This document shows positions 16,701 to 26,409 of a DNA stretch of 46,755 nucleotides, one piece after another. The DNA is taken from positions 1-46,755 of the forward strand of contig JAKFYL010000065.1 in NCBI GenBank assembly GCA_021730845.1, written 5' to 3'. The first letter of the stretch is position 1, and every line of letters begins with the position of its first letter. This DNA is from Planctomycetota bacterium (GTDB taxonomy: Bacteria; Planctomycetota; UBA1135; GCA-002686595). The position numbers were made by a program, and so were the translations under genes. The notes beneath the pieces were generated by a model that did no database searches, was not told the DNA's origin, and saw nothing but the letters and a program-made list of their open reading frames with translations.

Positions 16701-19700
16701 GCCCGAAATGCCCAGGTGGCGCAGGGCGCTGAGCGCGTGCGCCGAGGCCAACGCAAAGGTGCGCGATGTACTGGCAGGGTCGCGATAACGCAGGGCCAGC
16801 GCCAGCGCCGTCTCGCGCGAACTTGCCATGCCTGTGGAGAATGAAAGGCGAGCAACCGCACCTGGAACCAGGCGAATGCGTTGTCGCAAGCTGACAATGG
16901 GGTCCAAGCTGACACCGGTGGTTCCACCGAGCGCGCGGCCGTCCAGAGCTTGCGGATTGCGTGGACTCCGGCCGCGTCCGAGAAAGCGCGCGCGGTCCGT
17001 TTCCCACTCGACAGCACCTTGCGCTCGACCTTCTTGGCTCATGACATGGATACCCCACAGCCCAGCCTCATCCGGTGAACGCGGTCTGCGGCGACAGAGC
17101 AAGGCTCCGCTTTCGGGCACGTACTCGGATTCGACGAACAGCTTGGCAAAGGCCGGGTGGGCCAAGTCGTCCGCGGGCGGAGCTAGAACAATTTCTGCGT
17201 AGCTGGTGATCTCGATCTCGCGCGGCCGATCGCCGTGGTTCGTAACCAAGATTCGGCGCACCTCGACATCGTCTTCGGGGGATACTGCGATGTCCAGTTG
17301 AGTTCCGATGTCGTCGTCGCGCCGATAATACGTCACGCGGTCCAAGGCAAACGTGACCAAGTACTCGTCCGCCTCGCTGTCGGTGGGGTGATATGTCGCA
17401 GACCATACACGTCCTGTGCGAACGTCGCGCACATACAGAAACTGGCTTCCCGCATCGCTGGTCGGATCCAGTCGGGAGCGCGTGACCGATCGGCCCCTGC
17501 AGGAGCTGGACCCACCGCCGGAATTCGTCAGCACGGCGGTGTAGTTTCCATTGGAAAGAAACTGCGCGTGGGGGCAAGCGGTGTGGGGCGTGCGCAGACG
17601 CCGCAGCGGCGGCGCGAGCACTGGCATCGCGACACGAGCAACTTCGTCCAAACGCGGCCGAGCGATCGGTGCGTGGCGCGGAGCTCGTTCCTGGAGCAAG
17701 AGTTCGGTGGCCTGCACGCTGGGATTGGAGTGGAAACGCTTCACCATGCACTGATTCTTGAGCGCATTCGCAAGCGCGATCAACGTCATCCCCTGATGGT
17801 GGGCCAGGTACGATCTCAGAATCTTGCCCTTGGGGGAACGCGAGAGCGATATCGGGAGCACCGCCTCGTCGCCGTGGCGCGCGGTGTAGTCAATGGCTTC
17901 GTAAAAGCCGAACTCGCCTTCGAGGCCCGCGGCGGCAAGCCGGCGCAAGTTGATCACAGCGGATTTGGGCTCGATCATGACTGCCAGAGCGGTGGCGTAG
18001 GGCGCTACGACCAATTCGTGCGCCAAACCGCGCTTGAATCCCAGGCCGGGGACACCGAATGCCTTGTACTGGTAGTTGTCATGGCGATCGACCATGTTGT
18101 AGCCCGACTCCGAGATGCCCCAGGGCACGTGTCGCGCCGCCGCGTACTCACACTGCCTGGTGATGGCCATGCCGCACGATTGTTCGAGTAGCGTGCCTGG
18201 GTAGCTGCGCATGATCAGCAGCGGCATGAGGTATTCGAACATGGATCCGCTCCACGACAGGAGCGTCGGAACGGCGTGCACACCAGTGACTGTGCGCCCC
18301 AAACGAAACCAATGCAATTCGGGCAGGTCTCCCTTGGCAATCGCGATGAAGCTGGCGAGTCGTGCTTCCGAAGCCAGCAAGTCGTAGTGCGTCGAGTCCA
18401 ATCCTCCCGGCGCCGCGGAGTCCGCTGCACGGTAGCCAACTGAAAGCAACTTGCGTCGAGAGTCGTACAGAAAGCGGAAATTCATTTGCGTAGCGAAACT
18501 GCTCGCGCGCAGCGCTAAGCGCTCCAGTTGCTGCTCGGCATGCCATGCTCCACCACTTTGGGCGGCGCCCATGCCCGCCAGGCCGCGCAAGCCTTCGCTC
18601 AGAGTGATTAAAGCGCCGGCGAGGTTGCCGCTGTCGACTGTCGAGACATAACGAGGCAGCAAGGGAGCTAGGTCGCGCGTGTCATACCAGTTGAATAGGT
18701 GCCCTTCATGGCGCTCCAGACCCTCGATGGTAGTTAGCGCGGTTTCCAGCCGCTCGAGCAGTTCGTTCCGGTCGATGAAATCGAGGTCGTAGGCAGCCAG
18801 AGTCGACAGGAGCCCCATTCCCATGTTGGTGGGCGAAGTGCGCGGAGCAACTTTCGGGGCTGGACTCTCCTGGAAGTTGTCGGCCGGGAGCCCGTGGTGT
18901 TCAGGCCCCATGAACGTTGCGAAGTATTTCCACGTCCGGCCGGCCACAGCCAGCAAGTATTCGCGCTCGTGCGGGTCGAGCGAGTGCGCGCGAGGCGAGG
19001 GCGGTCGGCTCAAAGTGAATGCGAGATAGGGAGCCACAGCCCACACAGCTAGTAGCGGTGCGGCAACTGCAAGTGAAGCTGGACGTACGGACCAAACGAC
19101 GACCAAACCGAGCAGCGCTATGCTGGGACTTGCCGCCATACTGTGCAGGAAGGTGCTCGGACCGACAGCGTCGCCACGCTGCGCGCTGGTGGCGGATGTT
19201 TCCCATTCCAGCAGCCGACGTTGGGTGATCACTACTCGCACCAGGGTTACTACGGATGCGTGGGCCATTTCATAGGCGTGCTGTGCGAGAAAGGCAATTT
19301 GCAGAGTGATGCGCGCCAGCGCACTGCAAGCGTCTTCGGCGAAGGCCCGCAAATGGCCGAGCCAGGGCTCGTGCAGGTGTGGTCCGGCTAGCGCCTCCAC
19401 CGCAATCGGATACACTGGAAAGGCGAGCGCCGCAAAGAGCGCCATGCTCCAAACAAGCGCAGCCCCTGGCAAGACCGTCCAGGCACTAAACAACAGCAGC
19501 ACGGTCGCGATGGGAAGTAGGCTGCGCCGCAGATTGTCGAAGATCTTCCAGCGCGAAATGACAGGCAGGCGGTTGGGTTCCAGTCCTTTGCGGGTGGGGA
19601 CCCATGGAAAAAGCCAGGCGAGAATCTGCCAATCGCCGCGCGTCCAGCGATGCTGGCGACGCGCGTGAGCCAACACGCTCGACGGGTAGTCGTCCACCAA

Positions 19701-21941
19701 CTCTACATCCGTGACGAGGGCCACGCGCGCGTGCAAGCCCTCGAAAAGATCGTGGGACAAAAGCGTGTTGTCGGGGACGCGCTCGGTCAGCGCCGCCGCG
19801 AACGCATCCACGTCGTACAAGCCCTTACCTGTGAAGATGCCTTCGCCGAACAGATCCTGATAGGTGTCGGAGATGGCCGTGGTGTATGGATCAACGCCGG
19901 TGTGACCGGCGTAGATGCGCGCAAACAAGGACCCCGCAGCGCTCGCTGTGGTCACACTTACGCGCGGCTGCAGGATCCCATAGCCAGATGTAACTCGCTG
20001 CCGGATCGTGTCGAATCGGGGTCGATTCAACGGGTGGAGCGCAATGCCAATGAGTTTGCGGGCAGCGTCGCGCGGCAGGTGGGTATCGGAGTCGAGGGTG
20101 ATGCAGTAGCGCACCTTGGGCAAAACTTCCAGGTTTCCGACTTGTACGGTGTAGCTCGTGTCGGTGGCGCCTCGCAGCAACCGATTGAGCTCCTCGAGTT
20201 TGCCACGCTTGCGCTCCCAACCCATCCAGACACCCTCGCTTGGATTCCACGCGCGGTCTCGATGCAGCAGGAAGAAGCGGTCGCCGCGGCCATCGCTCAG
20301 GCGTGCATTCAGGCGCTCGATGCCAGCCTGGGCAGAGGCCAAGATCTCTGCGTCGCCTGGTAGCACTCGCTCTGAAGCATCCAAGTGATCTCCCAGGATC
20401 GCGAAATGGATGTAGGGATCGAGATTTCCCAGGGCCAATACGTGCAAGTGCTCAATCAGACTTTCGACTCCATCCAAGCTGGAGAGCAGAGTTGGCACCA
20501 CGACTAGGGTGCGCGCCTCGGCCGGGATGCCGCCCTCCAGATCCAAGCGAGGCAGCCGTTTGGGCCGCACCAGCCCGGCCAGCGCGCGCTGAATGCCCTG
20601 GATGGCTAGTTCACTGGCCGGTAACACAAGGAGCAGCGCGGTGAAAACCTGCATCACCCCGCGTGCTCCAGTGTGCTCGGCATACGCGATGCCGACGCTC
20701 ATGAGCAGCCCCGTCGCTAGCACGATGGCGCCAAGATAGAGCGCCGTTGCGTGGGCAAAGGCCTGGCGCTTGAGTGTGCGCACCAGCCCGGGGCGCCAAG
20801 CCAAGACGGCCTCCAGGTCACCTCGTCCTGCGCCAATGAGGTGATGACCTACATGCGCAGAGAGTGCGGCGGGACCATCACGTTCGGCACACAAACGTGC
20901 GCTCCCGATAGCACGCATCGCCACGCGCACTTGCTCCTCGCCGGTCTTCTCGGCCAACATTTCGACCGCTTGCCGATAGCGATCGCGTGTCAAGAAGTCC
21001 ATAGTTCCATAAGCGTTCGCCGGATCGCGCTGTAGCACGCGCTCCACCAAACTCACGGACTCGACAAACGTGGCCCAATCCAAGTCGGAGCACAGCCGCA
21101 AGCTTGCAATGGCGTTGGCTATCGACACCTGCACGGTCGCTTGGCGCTGGTGTTCTCTGCGGATCACCTCCTCGAGCGTGAGGCCATTGTTTGCACAATG
21201 CACTTCGATGTCGCGCAAGGTGCCGGCCATCCGTGGTCCGTATTCGCGGGCACGCTGCAGTAGCTGCACGACCATGGGTGGACGCACGTCGCCGGACAGC
21301 TTCAAGTGCATGCTCTTCGTGCGGTCCGCATGGGCTATCCAATCGTTGGCTGTGCGGCGCCCCAGGCGTGCGTCCTGGATTTCATCGGCCAAGCGCCTTA
21401 CGTTTTCTATGAGTGCCAGCTTGAGCATGCTCGGCCATGCCCAAAGCTCCCCGATCGTTAACGGAGTGACGGTCTGAAAACTGTCGATGAAACGTGTCAA
21501 CTGCTGGCGATCCAGCCGGCTGTCGCTGTGCCGGATCACCTCGACTGCAAGTGCATACACGCGTGCCTGGCCGTCCATTTCGCGTGCCGCCATTTTGGGG
21601 AGCTCACGGTAGTAGTCGCCTGGTAGGTCTTGGCGCACGCTCTGGAATTGGGATTCAATCAACGGAAAATTGTCGAGAACCCACTCCGCAGCAGCCGTGA
21701 TAAATTCACCGTGGTGCACGTCGTTGGATAGTTCCTTGTAGACCGTGCGAAGCAAGCGGACGTTGTCCTCTAGGCGCGCAAAGGCGCCGCGTCCGATTTC
21801 GGCCGTTGACGTCACCGTGAACCGCGCAGCCAGTGCCCGCGCACGCTCTTCCAGGCGTTCGACACTCAGCAGCTCGTCGCGAAAGGGTGCGGCACGAACC
21901 ACGGGCCTACGAAACCCAACAAACTTAGTCATTCCAAGCAT
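13716..21941 (-). CDS. ndvB: Cyclic beta-1,2-glucan synthase (GT84 + GH94), 2741 residues
   Basis: A giant inner-membrane enzyme that polymerises glucose from UDP-glucose into beta-1,2-glucan and closes the ring; the product acts in the periplasm in osmotic adaptation. An N-terminal helical region ends in membrane helices near 395-455. The GT84 glycosyltransferase (about 470-800) has DSDTHLP (near 617), [15 protein letters not shown] and the R-x-x-RW motif [11 protein letters not shown] (near 765). More membrane helices lie near 820-990, followed by a glucoamylase-like domain (about 1020-1400). Two GH94-type regions follow, the second with the catalytic-type motif [12 protein letters not shown] near 2415. 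The length matches known NdvB/ChvB proteins (about 2800). ATGs at 21941 and 21932 are both possible, with GGAGAG just upstream. It appears monocistronic. Confidence 0.96.
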   Translation of the reverse strand: MLGMTKFVGFRRPVVRAAPFRDELLSVERLEERARALAARFTVTSTAEIGRGAFARLEDNVRLLRTVYKELSNDVHHGEFITAAAEWVLDNFPLIESQFQSVRQDLPGDYYRELPKMAAREMDGQARVYALAVEVIRHSDSRLDRQQLTRFIDSFQTVTPLTIGELWAWPSMLKLALIENVRRLADEIQDARLGRRTANDWIAHADRTKSMHLKLSGDVRPPMVVQLLQRAREYGPRMAGTLRDIEVHCANNGLTLEEVIRREHQRQATVQVSIANAIASLRLCSDLDWATFVESVSLVERVLQRDPANAYGTMDFLTRDRYRQAVEMLAEKTGEEQVRVAMRAIGSARLCAERDGPAALSAHVGHHLIGAGRGDLEAVLAWRPGLVRTLKRQAFAHATALYLGAIVLATGLLMSVGIAYAEHTGARGVMQVFTALLLVLPASELAIQGIQRALAGLVRPKRLPRLDLEGGIPAEARTLVVVPTLLSSLDGVESLIEHLHVLALGNLDPYIHFAILGDHLDASERVLPGDAEILASAQAGIERLNARLSDGRGDRFFLLHRDRAWNPSEGVWMGWERKRGKLEELNRLLRGATDTSYTVQVGNLEVLPKVRYCITLDSDTHLPRDAARKLIGIALHPLNRPRFDTIRQRVTSGYGILQPRVSVTTASAAGSLFARIYAGHTGVDPYTTAISDTYQDLFGEGIFTGKGLYDVDAFAAALTERVPDNTLLSHDLFEGLHARVALVTDVELVDDYPSSVLAHARRQHRWTRGDWQILAWLFPWVPTRKGLEPNRLPVISRWKIFDNLRRSLLPIATVLLLFSAWTVLPGAALVWSMALFAALAFPVYPIAVEALAGPHLHEPWLGHLRAFAEDACSALARITLQIAFLAQHAYEMAHASVVTLVRVVITQRRLLEWETSATSAQRGDAVGPSTFLHSMAASPSIALLGLVVVWSVRPASLAVAAPLLAVWAVAPYLAFTLSRPPSPRAHSLDPHEREYLLAVAGRTWKYFATFMGPEHHGLPADNFQESPAPKVAPRTSPTNMGMGLLSTLAAYDLDFIDRNELLERLETALTTIEGLERHEGHLFNWYDTRDLAPLLPRYVSTVDSGNLAGALITLSEGLRGLAGMGAAQSGGAWHAEQQLERLALRASSFATQMNFRFLYDSRRKLLSVGYRAADSAAPGGLDSTHYDLLASEARLASFIAIAKGDLPELHWFRLGRTVTGVHAVPTLLSWSGSMFEYLMPLLIMRSYPGTLLEQSCGMAITRQCEYAAARHVPWGISESGYNMVDRHDNYQYKAFGVPGLGFKRGLAHELVVAPYATALAVMIEPKSAVINLRRLAAAGLEGEFGFYEAIDYTARHGDEAVLPISLSRSPKGKILRSYLAHHQGMTLIALANALKNQCMVKRFHSNPSVQATELLLQERAPRHAPIARPRLDEVARVAMPVLAPPLRRLRTPHTACPHAQFLSNGNYTAVLTNSGGGSSSCRGRSVTRSRLDPTSDAGSQFLYVRDVRTGRVWSATYHPTDSEADEYLVTFALDRVTYYRRDDDIGTQLDIAVSPEDDVEVRRILVTNHGDRPREIEITSYAEIVLAPPADDLAHPAFAKLFVESEYVPESGALLCRRRPRSPDEAGLWGIHVMSQEGRAQGAVEWETDRARFLGRGRSPRNPQALDGRALGGTTGVSLDPIVSLRQRIRLVPGAVARLSFSTGMASSRETALALALRYRDPASTSRTFALASAHALSALRHLGISGEQAMLFERLASRVLYADASLRAKIEVQAPGGLGQSGLWVHGISGDLPILLVRVTSVDGLELARQALQAQEYWRLKGLAADVVIHNESTPSYLDEVQSGLTNLLDNGSWRSWKHKPAGVYLLRLDPQDQEVSLLLAAVARAVLVEGHGTLSKQLDSLVIPSVEAAAGEFRSKVDSHAPRTSNAVIETPILALANGMGGFSDNGREYVIVLEGQQETPAPWANVLANANFGTLVTASGAAYTWSGNSRENRLTPFANDAVCDPTSEALFVRDEESGSAWSTTPGPLPRNETTPRYLVRHAAGVTRFEHSTEGIHHELLVFVDAVDPVKFSLLTISNRSAVARKLSIFSYNDWALGPPQAGHHTHVVTTEDSQTGAVLATNAWNREFAGRVAFAHTSERPRSITGDRTSFLGRNGTLFAPAALLRAELTKRLGAGLDACAAQQVSCVLAPGQTRSFVFLLGEGRDVAHARELIDRHGSPESAYRSLAALQHNWKQTLETVQVRTPDDSFDLLMNQWLLYQDLSCRILARTGYYQPGGAWGFRDQLQDVMAVILAAPQLARDHLLRAAARQFVEGDVQHWWHEHSGKGTRTHCSDDMLWLPFVVAHYVQTTGDQTVFEETVPFLVGPALALDAHDHYFQPEVSNATASLFEHCVRAIDRGLTAGSHGLPLIGTGDWNDGMNLVGREGRGESTWLAFFLHAVLTEFLPLCEGRGDMVRAERYRAELSHLAAAAARAWDGEWYLRGYFDDGKPIGSAQNADCKIDSIAQSWAVLSGAVPERFAERAMDAVRTNLIRRSSALLLLLTPPFDGHEQSPGYIQGYPPGVRENGGQYTQAAVWIVMALAKLGSGDEAAEIFHMLNPINRTRTRADVDRYKGEPYVLAGDVSAHVGHEGRAGWTWYTGSAGWMYRAGLESILGLRRKGSTFEIAPCIPAAWPEYQITWRFGGSSYEITVSNPLHRCRGIARALLDGVAVDAKAIALIDDGQTHRVNVVLGDAGGV

Positions 21942-23164
21942 ATCTCTCCATGTTGCGTTTCCGCTGATGAAGCGCTGCGAGCGCTGTCAAGTGCTCGCTG
22001 CGACGTTCATGAGGCCCCAACCCTGGTGTGGGCAAGAACGCCAAGGCCGCGTCAGGACAATGTTGCACCAGAAGCGCAGAACGCACTTTCCACGATCGGG
22101 CCGACAACTGGTGGTCCGCAGCCCTGGAGATTCGCTGAAATGCGGCCCAGCCGTGTTGCTGGACGCAGGATCGAACAGATCCACTAGCGCCGCGGCCGAT
22201 TCGCAATGACCAGCACAAGCAAGCAGTCGAATCAACGACTATCAGAGCAGGTCCGCGGGCAGCACGATTGCCCCCCAACTGCGAGCCAGGTCCACTCGTG
22301 CTCGCAGGGACCACCACAGGCGCGTAGCGTCTCGCGGGCTGGGTCGAAGCGCTGCTCTCAGATCGGGACATCTGTGCGAGATGTCGGCTGAGCATGGAGG
22401 CCTGCGCTCGGAGCGATCAGCAACGGCGCCGGCGTGACCAGGAGCAAGAATGGAATGCGACTACAAATGGTTCTCATCACGGTCTTGGTTTCTCACTTGA
22501 GAACGCTGATCCGATGAGCCTGGAATGAAGTGGACGTGGTTCTACTCGAGCCATGATCACACCCTGAACATGCTTCCAGCATGCCAGCAAAGTGGATCTT
22601 TCGCGGCGCGCCACTTGCCATCGAACATTCCAACCAGCACTTCGAGCGAGCTCTGTAACTTGCCAGTTGTGAGCCTGGATGCCCCAGTCTTGGCACAGCG
22701 CTGACAAGGATGCCGGGTCGCAGTCATGGAGAGCGTCCCGTCGCACTATGGGCAGGTCGAGTCTCACGTCGCGTTCGGATAGCGCAGCTATCGGCACCTG
22801 GGCGGAGCGGCAGCCGGAATACAAGAACCACATCTCGGTGCATGGCGTGAGCGCGGCTAGGACGCCCCTTGGCAGTCGTGCAACCGTGGTGCTGGATCCG
22901 TGTTTGCTCATGATTTGAATTCCCGCACCGTGACGCTTGCTGCATGCCGAGCATGAGCAAACCGATCCGAGACTTTTTTCGAATCTAATTCCAGCCCGCG
23001 GCTAGTCGCAATCGTCGCAAACCATGAGTGTGGCCACCAAGACTAGGTAGTTGCAGACGTGGAATGAAACGAGGCTCGGGAGTATGTCCCGAGCCGCGAA
23101 TCGAGAAATGAGCGTGCCGAATCGGCTTTTCGTTCGGCCGCCTGCCAATGGCTTGCGGTTGCGG
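21942..23164. other. Gene-poor stretch, possibly decayed
   Basis: About 1.2 kb between the glucan synthase gene and the second PRC-barrel gene. Many short overlapping frames exist, none with a recognisable domain. The only frame with plausible codon use is 22477-22911 on the minus strand, listed separately. No sigma-54 match with correct spacing was found upstream of the glucan synthase gene. Confidence 0.45.
22477..22911 (-). CDS. Hypothetical protein, weak support
   Basis: A 144-residue open frame starting MSKHGSSTTVARLPRG. It does not overlap a gene on the other strand, so it is not a shadow of one, and it has no signal peptide or membrane helix. It contains several Trp and Cys residues (SLSALCQDWGIQAHNWQVTE). 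No ribosome-binding site precedes the ATG and no family is recognised. A decayed universal-stress-type protein was considered but cannot be supported. It may equally be a chance frame. Confidence 0.3.
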   Translation of the reverse strand: MSKHGSSTTVARLPRGVLAALTPCTEMWFLYSGCRSAQVPIAALSERDVRLDLPIVRRDALHDCDPASLSALCQDWGIQAHNWQVTELARSAGWNVRWQVARRERSTLLACWKHVQGVIMARVEPRPLHSRLIGSAFSSEKPRP

Positions 23165-24064
23165 TCAGCGGTTGGATTCGTGCGCAGAGCCGATGACTTC
23201 CGTCGAAGTCCAGTACTTGGGTTGGGAATAGTAGCTGTAGACCGTGTCGATCCACTGCTGGTCGCACATTTGATCGCAATGCTCTTTGCCGCTGAGAAAT
23301 GAAGGGGCGCCGGTAAGCTGCTCTTTGGTACTGGCCAGGGTGATCAGCTTCTTGTCGCTCTCCGGGCCCGCCATCGAAAAGTTCAAGGATCCCCACGGCA
23401 CGGCAACGACCTTGTCGCCAACACCCAGGAAGCCTCCCACGGAAAGCGCGACGTAGCTAACACGACCGTTCGAATCGATCGCTAGTTCCTTGACATCGCC
23501 CAACTTCTCGCCCGTGGGGGTTTTGACGTTGGTGCCCTTCAGTTCCGACGTCCGCCAAGAAATGATGGAATTTCGCATTCCAGCCTCGGCCGCGCGCCTG
23601 ACATTGGGATTGACGTCACCCTTGTAAAAGGTGTCGACATCCCTCGTCCACTCTTGATTCGCCAAGCTGGGCCAATTCTTCTTGTCGAAACCAGGCGCGG
23701 TCTTGAGCCGCTCCTTTTCAAGCGGGAGCACCAGCGAGCGCTCGCCGACCTTCGCAGCCGGGTCGGCTTCCAGAGCCCGCAGAACATTCCACGGCATCGC
23801 GAAGTGTTTGTCGCCCATGCCTAGCCATCCGCCAAATGAAAGGACTGCGTAGGAAGGCTCGCCACCCGGGTGCACGACGACATCCTCAATCTTGCCCAAG
23901 TGCTCGCCGGACTGCGAACTGACCTTCATTCCGATGATGTCCTGCGCAAGCCAAACCCGAGGTACATCCTGGTGAGGCGTTTGCGCAGCCGAAAGCGACG
24001 GCAGCCCGACGAAGGCGCTAGCCACGGCAATTGTCAACAACTTCTTCATCTTCTTGATTTCCAT
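23165..24064 (-). CDS. Exported PRC-barrel protein, paralogue of 5698-6561
   Basis: A 299-residue protein with signal peptide MEIKKMKKLLTIAVASAFVG ending near LSAAQ, so exported. Two PRC-barrel repeats follow: residues about 40-110 (GMKVSSQSGEHLGKIEDVVV, GGWLGMGDKHFAMPW) and about 180-250 (GTNVKTPTGEKLGDVKELAI, GGFLGVGDKVVAVPW). The C-terminal tail contains CDQMCDQQW and SYYSQPKYW, like the first PRC-barrel protein. The open frame continues to 24151, but the hydrophobic signal defines the start near 24064 (or ATG 24049). A sigma-54-like site lies about 70 bases upstream. It probably shares regulation and location with the paralogue; both may be surface-interaction or stress proteins. Confidence 0.9.
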   Translation of the reverse strand: MEIKKMKKLLTIAVASAFVGLPSLSAAQTPHQDVPRVWLAQDIIGMKVSSQSGEHLGKIEDVVVHPGGEPSYAVLSFGGWLGMGDKHFAMPWNVLRALEADPAAKVGERSLVLPLEKERLKTAPGFDKKNWPSLANQEWTRDVDTFYKGDVNPNVRRAAEAGMRNSIISWRTSELKGTNVKTPTGEKLGDVKELAIDSNGRVSYVALSVGGFLGVGDKVVAVPWGSLNFSMAGPESDKKLITLASTKEQLTGAPSFLSGKEHCDQMCDQQWIDTVYSYYSQPKYWTSTEVIGSAHESNR

Positions 24065-24134
24065 CGAGAGGGTTCGCTCGCGGTAGGCCGGGACGCTGCT
24101 TGGGATCCAAGTCGTGTATGCGTTGCCCATCGCT

Positions 24135-24150
24135 TGCACTCTCAGTTCCA
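24135..24150 (-). promoter_or_regulatory. Sigma-54 promoter for the second PRC-barrel gene
   Basis: On the minus strand TGGAACT-GAGA-GTGCAA has exact GG-N10-GC spacing, with mismatches at one core base of each element. The predicted start near 24124 gives a leader of about 60 bases, a distance similar to that of the first PRC-barrel gene. Confidence 0.5.
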
Positions 24151-24443
24151 TCCTAATTCAGGACTGTGGCGAAGACAGTACACAGTTCCCCCCGAAATGC
24201 TTCGCGAAACGAGGTACCAACCGCGAATGTCGCGGAGCACGCTTGTTCCAAATCCATGCGTGTGGAGTGCGATGGAAATCCGATGGCGTGATCGTCAGCG
24301 CATGCGAAAGATGCGCGACGGAATCGGCGAGGAACGTAAAGCGTGCCAGGAAATCGTGCCAGCAGCTACATCGCTTGGGGCCCTGAAGGACTGCGCTCAG
24401 AGGCTTGAAGCACGACTGCGACCTGAATCCACGCGGTGCCACT

Positions 24444-24581
24444 GCTAGCAGTCCGTGGTGAAAGTCGCGTAGCGAGGCGAAGCGCGCGTTCGCCCTGCGA
24501 GGAGCACGACCCGACGAGCGCGACGCCGCAGGGTGATCGCGCGCAAAGCCGCAGTCGCTACTTTCACCACGGACTGCTAGC
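24444..24581. repeat. 138-bp element with perfect 22-bp terminal inverted repeats (MITE-like or long hairpin)
   Basis: The arms at 24444-24465 and 24560-24581 are perfect reverse complements over 22 bases: GCTAGCAGTCCGTGGTGAAA plus GT on the left. The interior is GC-rich and partly self-complementary (shared GCGCGC and CCCTGCG blocks in the inner arms), so the whole could fold as one long hairpin. No open frame of note lies inside. It sits in a gene-free region between two genes that read away from each other. This form suits a non-autonomous mobile element or REP-type repeat; target-site duplications were not evident. Confidence 0.75.
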
Positions 24582-25092
24582 CCCCTACCAGGCCTGGCCC
24601 GTAGCGATTTCAGCCGCGAGTGCGGCGACCAGCGCGCTCCCCAGCGTCCACGTTCGCCGATACCGAGGCTAGTTGGCGGAGACAATCCACACGCAAGCGA
24701 ACACACCGGCACGGATTGACAGGTACTGGCGATGGCCCATGGCCGCGCTGCTAATCTTGCACGCTGGCTGCTGCTGCTCTGCCGGAGTCGGGCCGAGTCG
24801 TGAGCACCACCGGAAGCGAGTGTCCACCTCTAGCTCGTGTTCGCAAGATTTTCCGAGGCGAGAATGGAAGGCTCACAATGGCCTGAAACGTGGTCCAGGT
24901 TGCTGGCGAGTATGCGCCACCGTTGCTGGGGCGAGCGCGCCAGGGGCCCGCAGGACGATTTTCTGGGACCCGGCGCTGCCTCTCAAGGGGTATCCGCGGG
25001 TAGATCGCAGTCATGCAGTGGAAATTGGTCATGCCGTGGGCTAGTCCGTGGACCCGCGGCATGGAGAGCCTCCCGCAGTCAGGGAAACGTTG
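24582..25092. other. Intergenic stretch without a supported gene
   Basis: About 510 bases upstream of the YbhP-like gene. An open frame on the plus strand from 24673 contains one hydrophobic run (WPMAALLILHAGCCCSAG), but it lacks a ribosome-binding site or family match. No promoter with correct sigma-54 spacing was found. Confidence 0.4.
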
Positions 25093-25887
25093 ATGCACTG
25101 CAAGCTGCTTACGCTCAATATTCACAAGGGCTATTCCAGCTTCAACCGCCGATTCATTTTGCACGAGCTGCGTGACGCCGTGCGCGACCTTGGCGCAGAC
25201 ATCGTCTTCTTGCAGGAGGTATTGGGAGATCGCGAGCGGCACGGCCGGGGCCGCAGCCATTCGCCGACCACATCGCAATACGAATTCCTGGCCGACTCCA
25301 TCTGGTCGGAGTTCGCCTATGGTCGCAATGCCGTGTACACGAGTGGCCACCACGGCAACGCAGTGTTGTCGAAGTTCCCGATCCTGCGCTACTTCAATCA
25401 CGACATCTCCGTTCGCGGGCGAGACAGGCGCGGGCTTCTGCATTGCGTCCTACAAGTTCCGGGGTTGGTCCCGGAACTGCATGCGATTTGCGTTCACCTG
25501 GGGCTCACAGGGGCTCACAGGTCCATTCAGTTGACACGGCTGTGCGATCTCATTGCTAAAGCCGTTCCCAAAGCCTCGCCGCTGTTGGTAGCCGGCGACT
25601 TCAACGATTGGCGAGCCCATGCCGGCCCGATCTTGAAGCTCGGCGCCGGACTCCAAGAGGTCTTTCTGCGCGCCGACGGTCGTGGGGCGCGCACTTTTCC
25701 TGTTCGCTGGCCGATGCTGCGACTGGACCGCATCTACCTACGCAATGCACATGCGCTTCAGTCGAGAGTCTTGTCCGAGGTTCCTTGGTCAAGACTGTCC
25801 GACCACGCCGGATTGACGGCGGACGTTTCATTCACTGAGGAGCTGCAGCGAGGGTGCCTGCAAAACGGCCTGCGAGGCGATCTGTGA
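25093..25887 (+). CDS. Endonuclease/exonuclease/phosphatase-family protein, YbhP-like
   Basis: A 264-residue metal-dependent phosphohydrolase of the EEP superfamily. Motifs in order are the opening strand LLTLNIHKGYSSFNRRF (catalytic Asn), metal-binding Glu in DIVFLQEVLG, a GNAVLSKFPI strand, AICVHLGLTGAHRSIQLTRL (catalytic His), the Asp/Asn pair in LLVAGDFNDWR, the LDRIYLR strand and the terminal His in RLSDHAGL. The sequence LNIHKG...NRRFILHELRDAVRDLGAD is characteristic of YbhP-type proteins, often encoded beside cardiolipin synthase ClsB, though no such gene is present here. ATG 25093 is preceded by GGGAAA; a GTG at 25048 is an alternative. The substrate is unknown, possibly a phospholipid-related or nucleic-acid phosphodiester. 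Confidence 0.88.
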   Translation: MHCKLLTLNIHKGYSSFNRRFILHELRDAVRDLGADIVFLQEVLGDRERHGRGRSHSPTTSQYEFLADSIWSEFAYGRNAVYTSGHHGNAVLSKFPILRYFNHDISVRGRDRRGLLHCVLQVPGLVPELHAICVHLGLTGAHRSIQLTRLCDLIAKAVPKASPLLVAGDFNDWRAHAGPILKLGAGLQEVFLRADGRGARTFPVRWPMLRLDRIYLRNAHALQSRVLSEVPWSRLSDHAGLTADVSFTEELQRGCLQNGLRGDL

Positions 25888-25956
25888 GGCCCTCAAAGGG
25901 CTGACCAACACTGAGATCGGTCTCAGGCGACCCGCCACTCGCAGGACCACTGGCAG

Positions 25957-26106
25957 TCAGACGAGTTTGCGGCCACTGATGACGCGCAGAAGCACCATGA
26001 TAATGGCTACGACGAGCAGCACATGGATGAATCCACCCATGGTGTATGTGGTAACAAGGCCTAGGAGCCAGAGAACGAGCAGGACGACAGCGACCGTGTA
26101 GAGCAT
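25957..26106 (-). CDS. lmo0937-family (DUF5670) small membrane peptide
   Basis: A 49-residue protein read directly from the minus strand. It starts MLYTVAVVLLVLWLLGLVTT, continues YTMGGFIHVLLVVAIIMVLL and ends RVISGRKLV. The pattern MLYT-x-A-x-VLLVLWLLGLV-(2-3)-YTMGGFIHVLLV-x-A matches the lmo0937/DUF5670 family of two-helix membrane peptides. Such genes commonly co-occur with DUF1328, CsbD and PRC-barrel genes in stress clusters. A longer frame on the same strand covers the same bases but encodes an unlikely basic protein. No strong ribosome-binding site is visible. A sigma-54-like sequence upstream has 11 rather than 10 bases between its elements, so regulation is unclear. Confidence 0.85.
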   Translation of the reverse strand: MLYTVAVVLLVLWLLGLVTTYTMGGFIHVLLVVAIIMVLLRVISGRKLV

Positions 26107-26409
26107 ATTTCATGAGCTTGGGGCGTGAAATCCATTTCCACGGTCCAGCGCTTGTCGTTGTAGCTCACGCTGTGAACACGGGCAATACGCAGTTCCACTC
26201 ATTCAAGCGCTCGGCCCTGGGTAATTGTTTGATAACCGCGGGAATCCAACGTTAGCTTGGAGAATTTTCGCCGCCCGCGAGACGATTTCGCTGCAGTGCT
26301 TGGCGAAACCTTGTACATAGAGTGCACTGATCGGCGTAGTCGCACTCAAACGACCAGCGCGTGCCTGGTGCGCGTTCCATGCCGAAGCTCGTCCGTGTGT
26401 TGCCTGCAC

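Noticed and set aside
24330-24360. Two TGGCACG matches on the minus strand upstream of the second PRC-barrel gene
   Set aside because: Neither has a GC at the -12 position; the site at 24135 has correct spacing and a better distance.
24673-25044. Plus-strand frame with one hydrophobic run upstream of the YbhP-like gene
   Set aside because: No ribosome-binding site, no family pattern, and a Cys/Arg-rich composition; a decayed membrane protein could not be supported.
25832-26113. 93-residue minus-strand frame MKYALHGRCRPARS...
   Set aside because: Its composition is implausible, and a different frame of the same strand encodes a clear lmo0937-family peptide.
26182-26197. Sigma-54-like TGGAACTGCGTATTGC before the lmo0937-family peptide
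   Set aside because: The GG and GC are separated by 11 bases instead of 10; this spacing is rarely functional, so it was not listed as a promoter.
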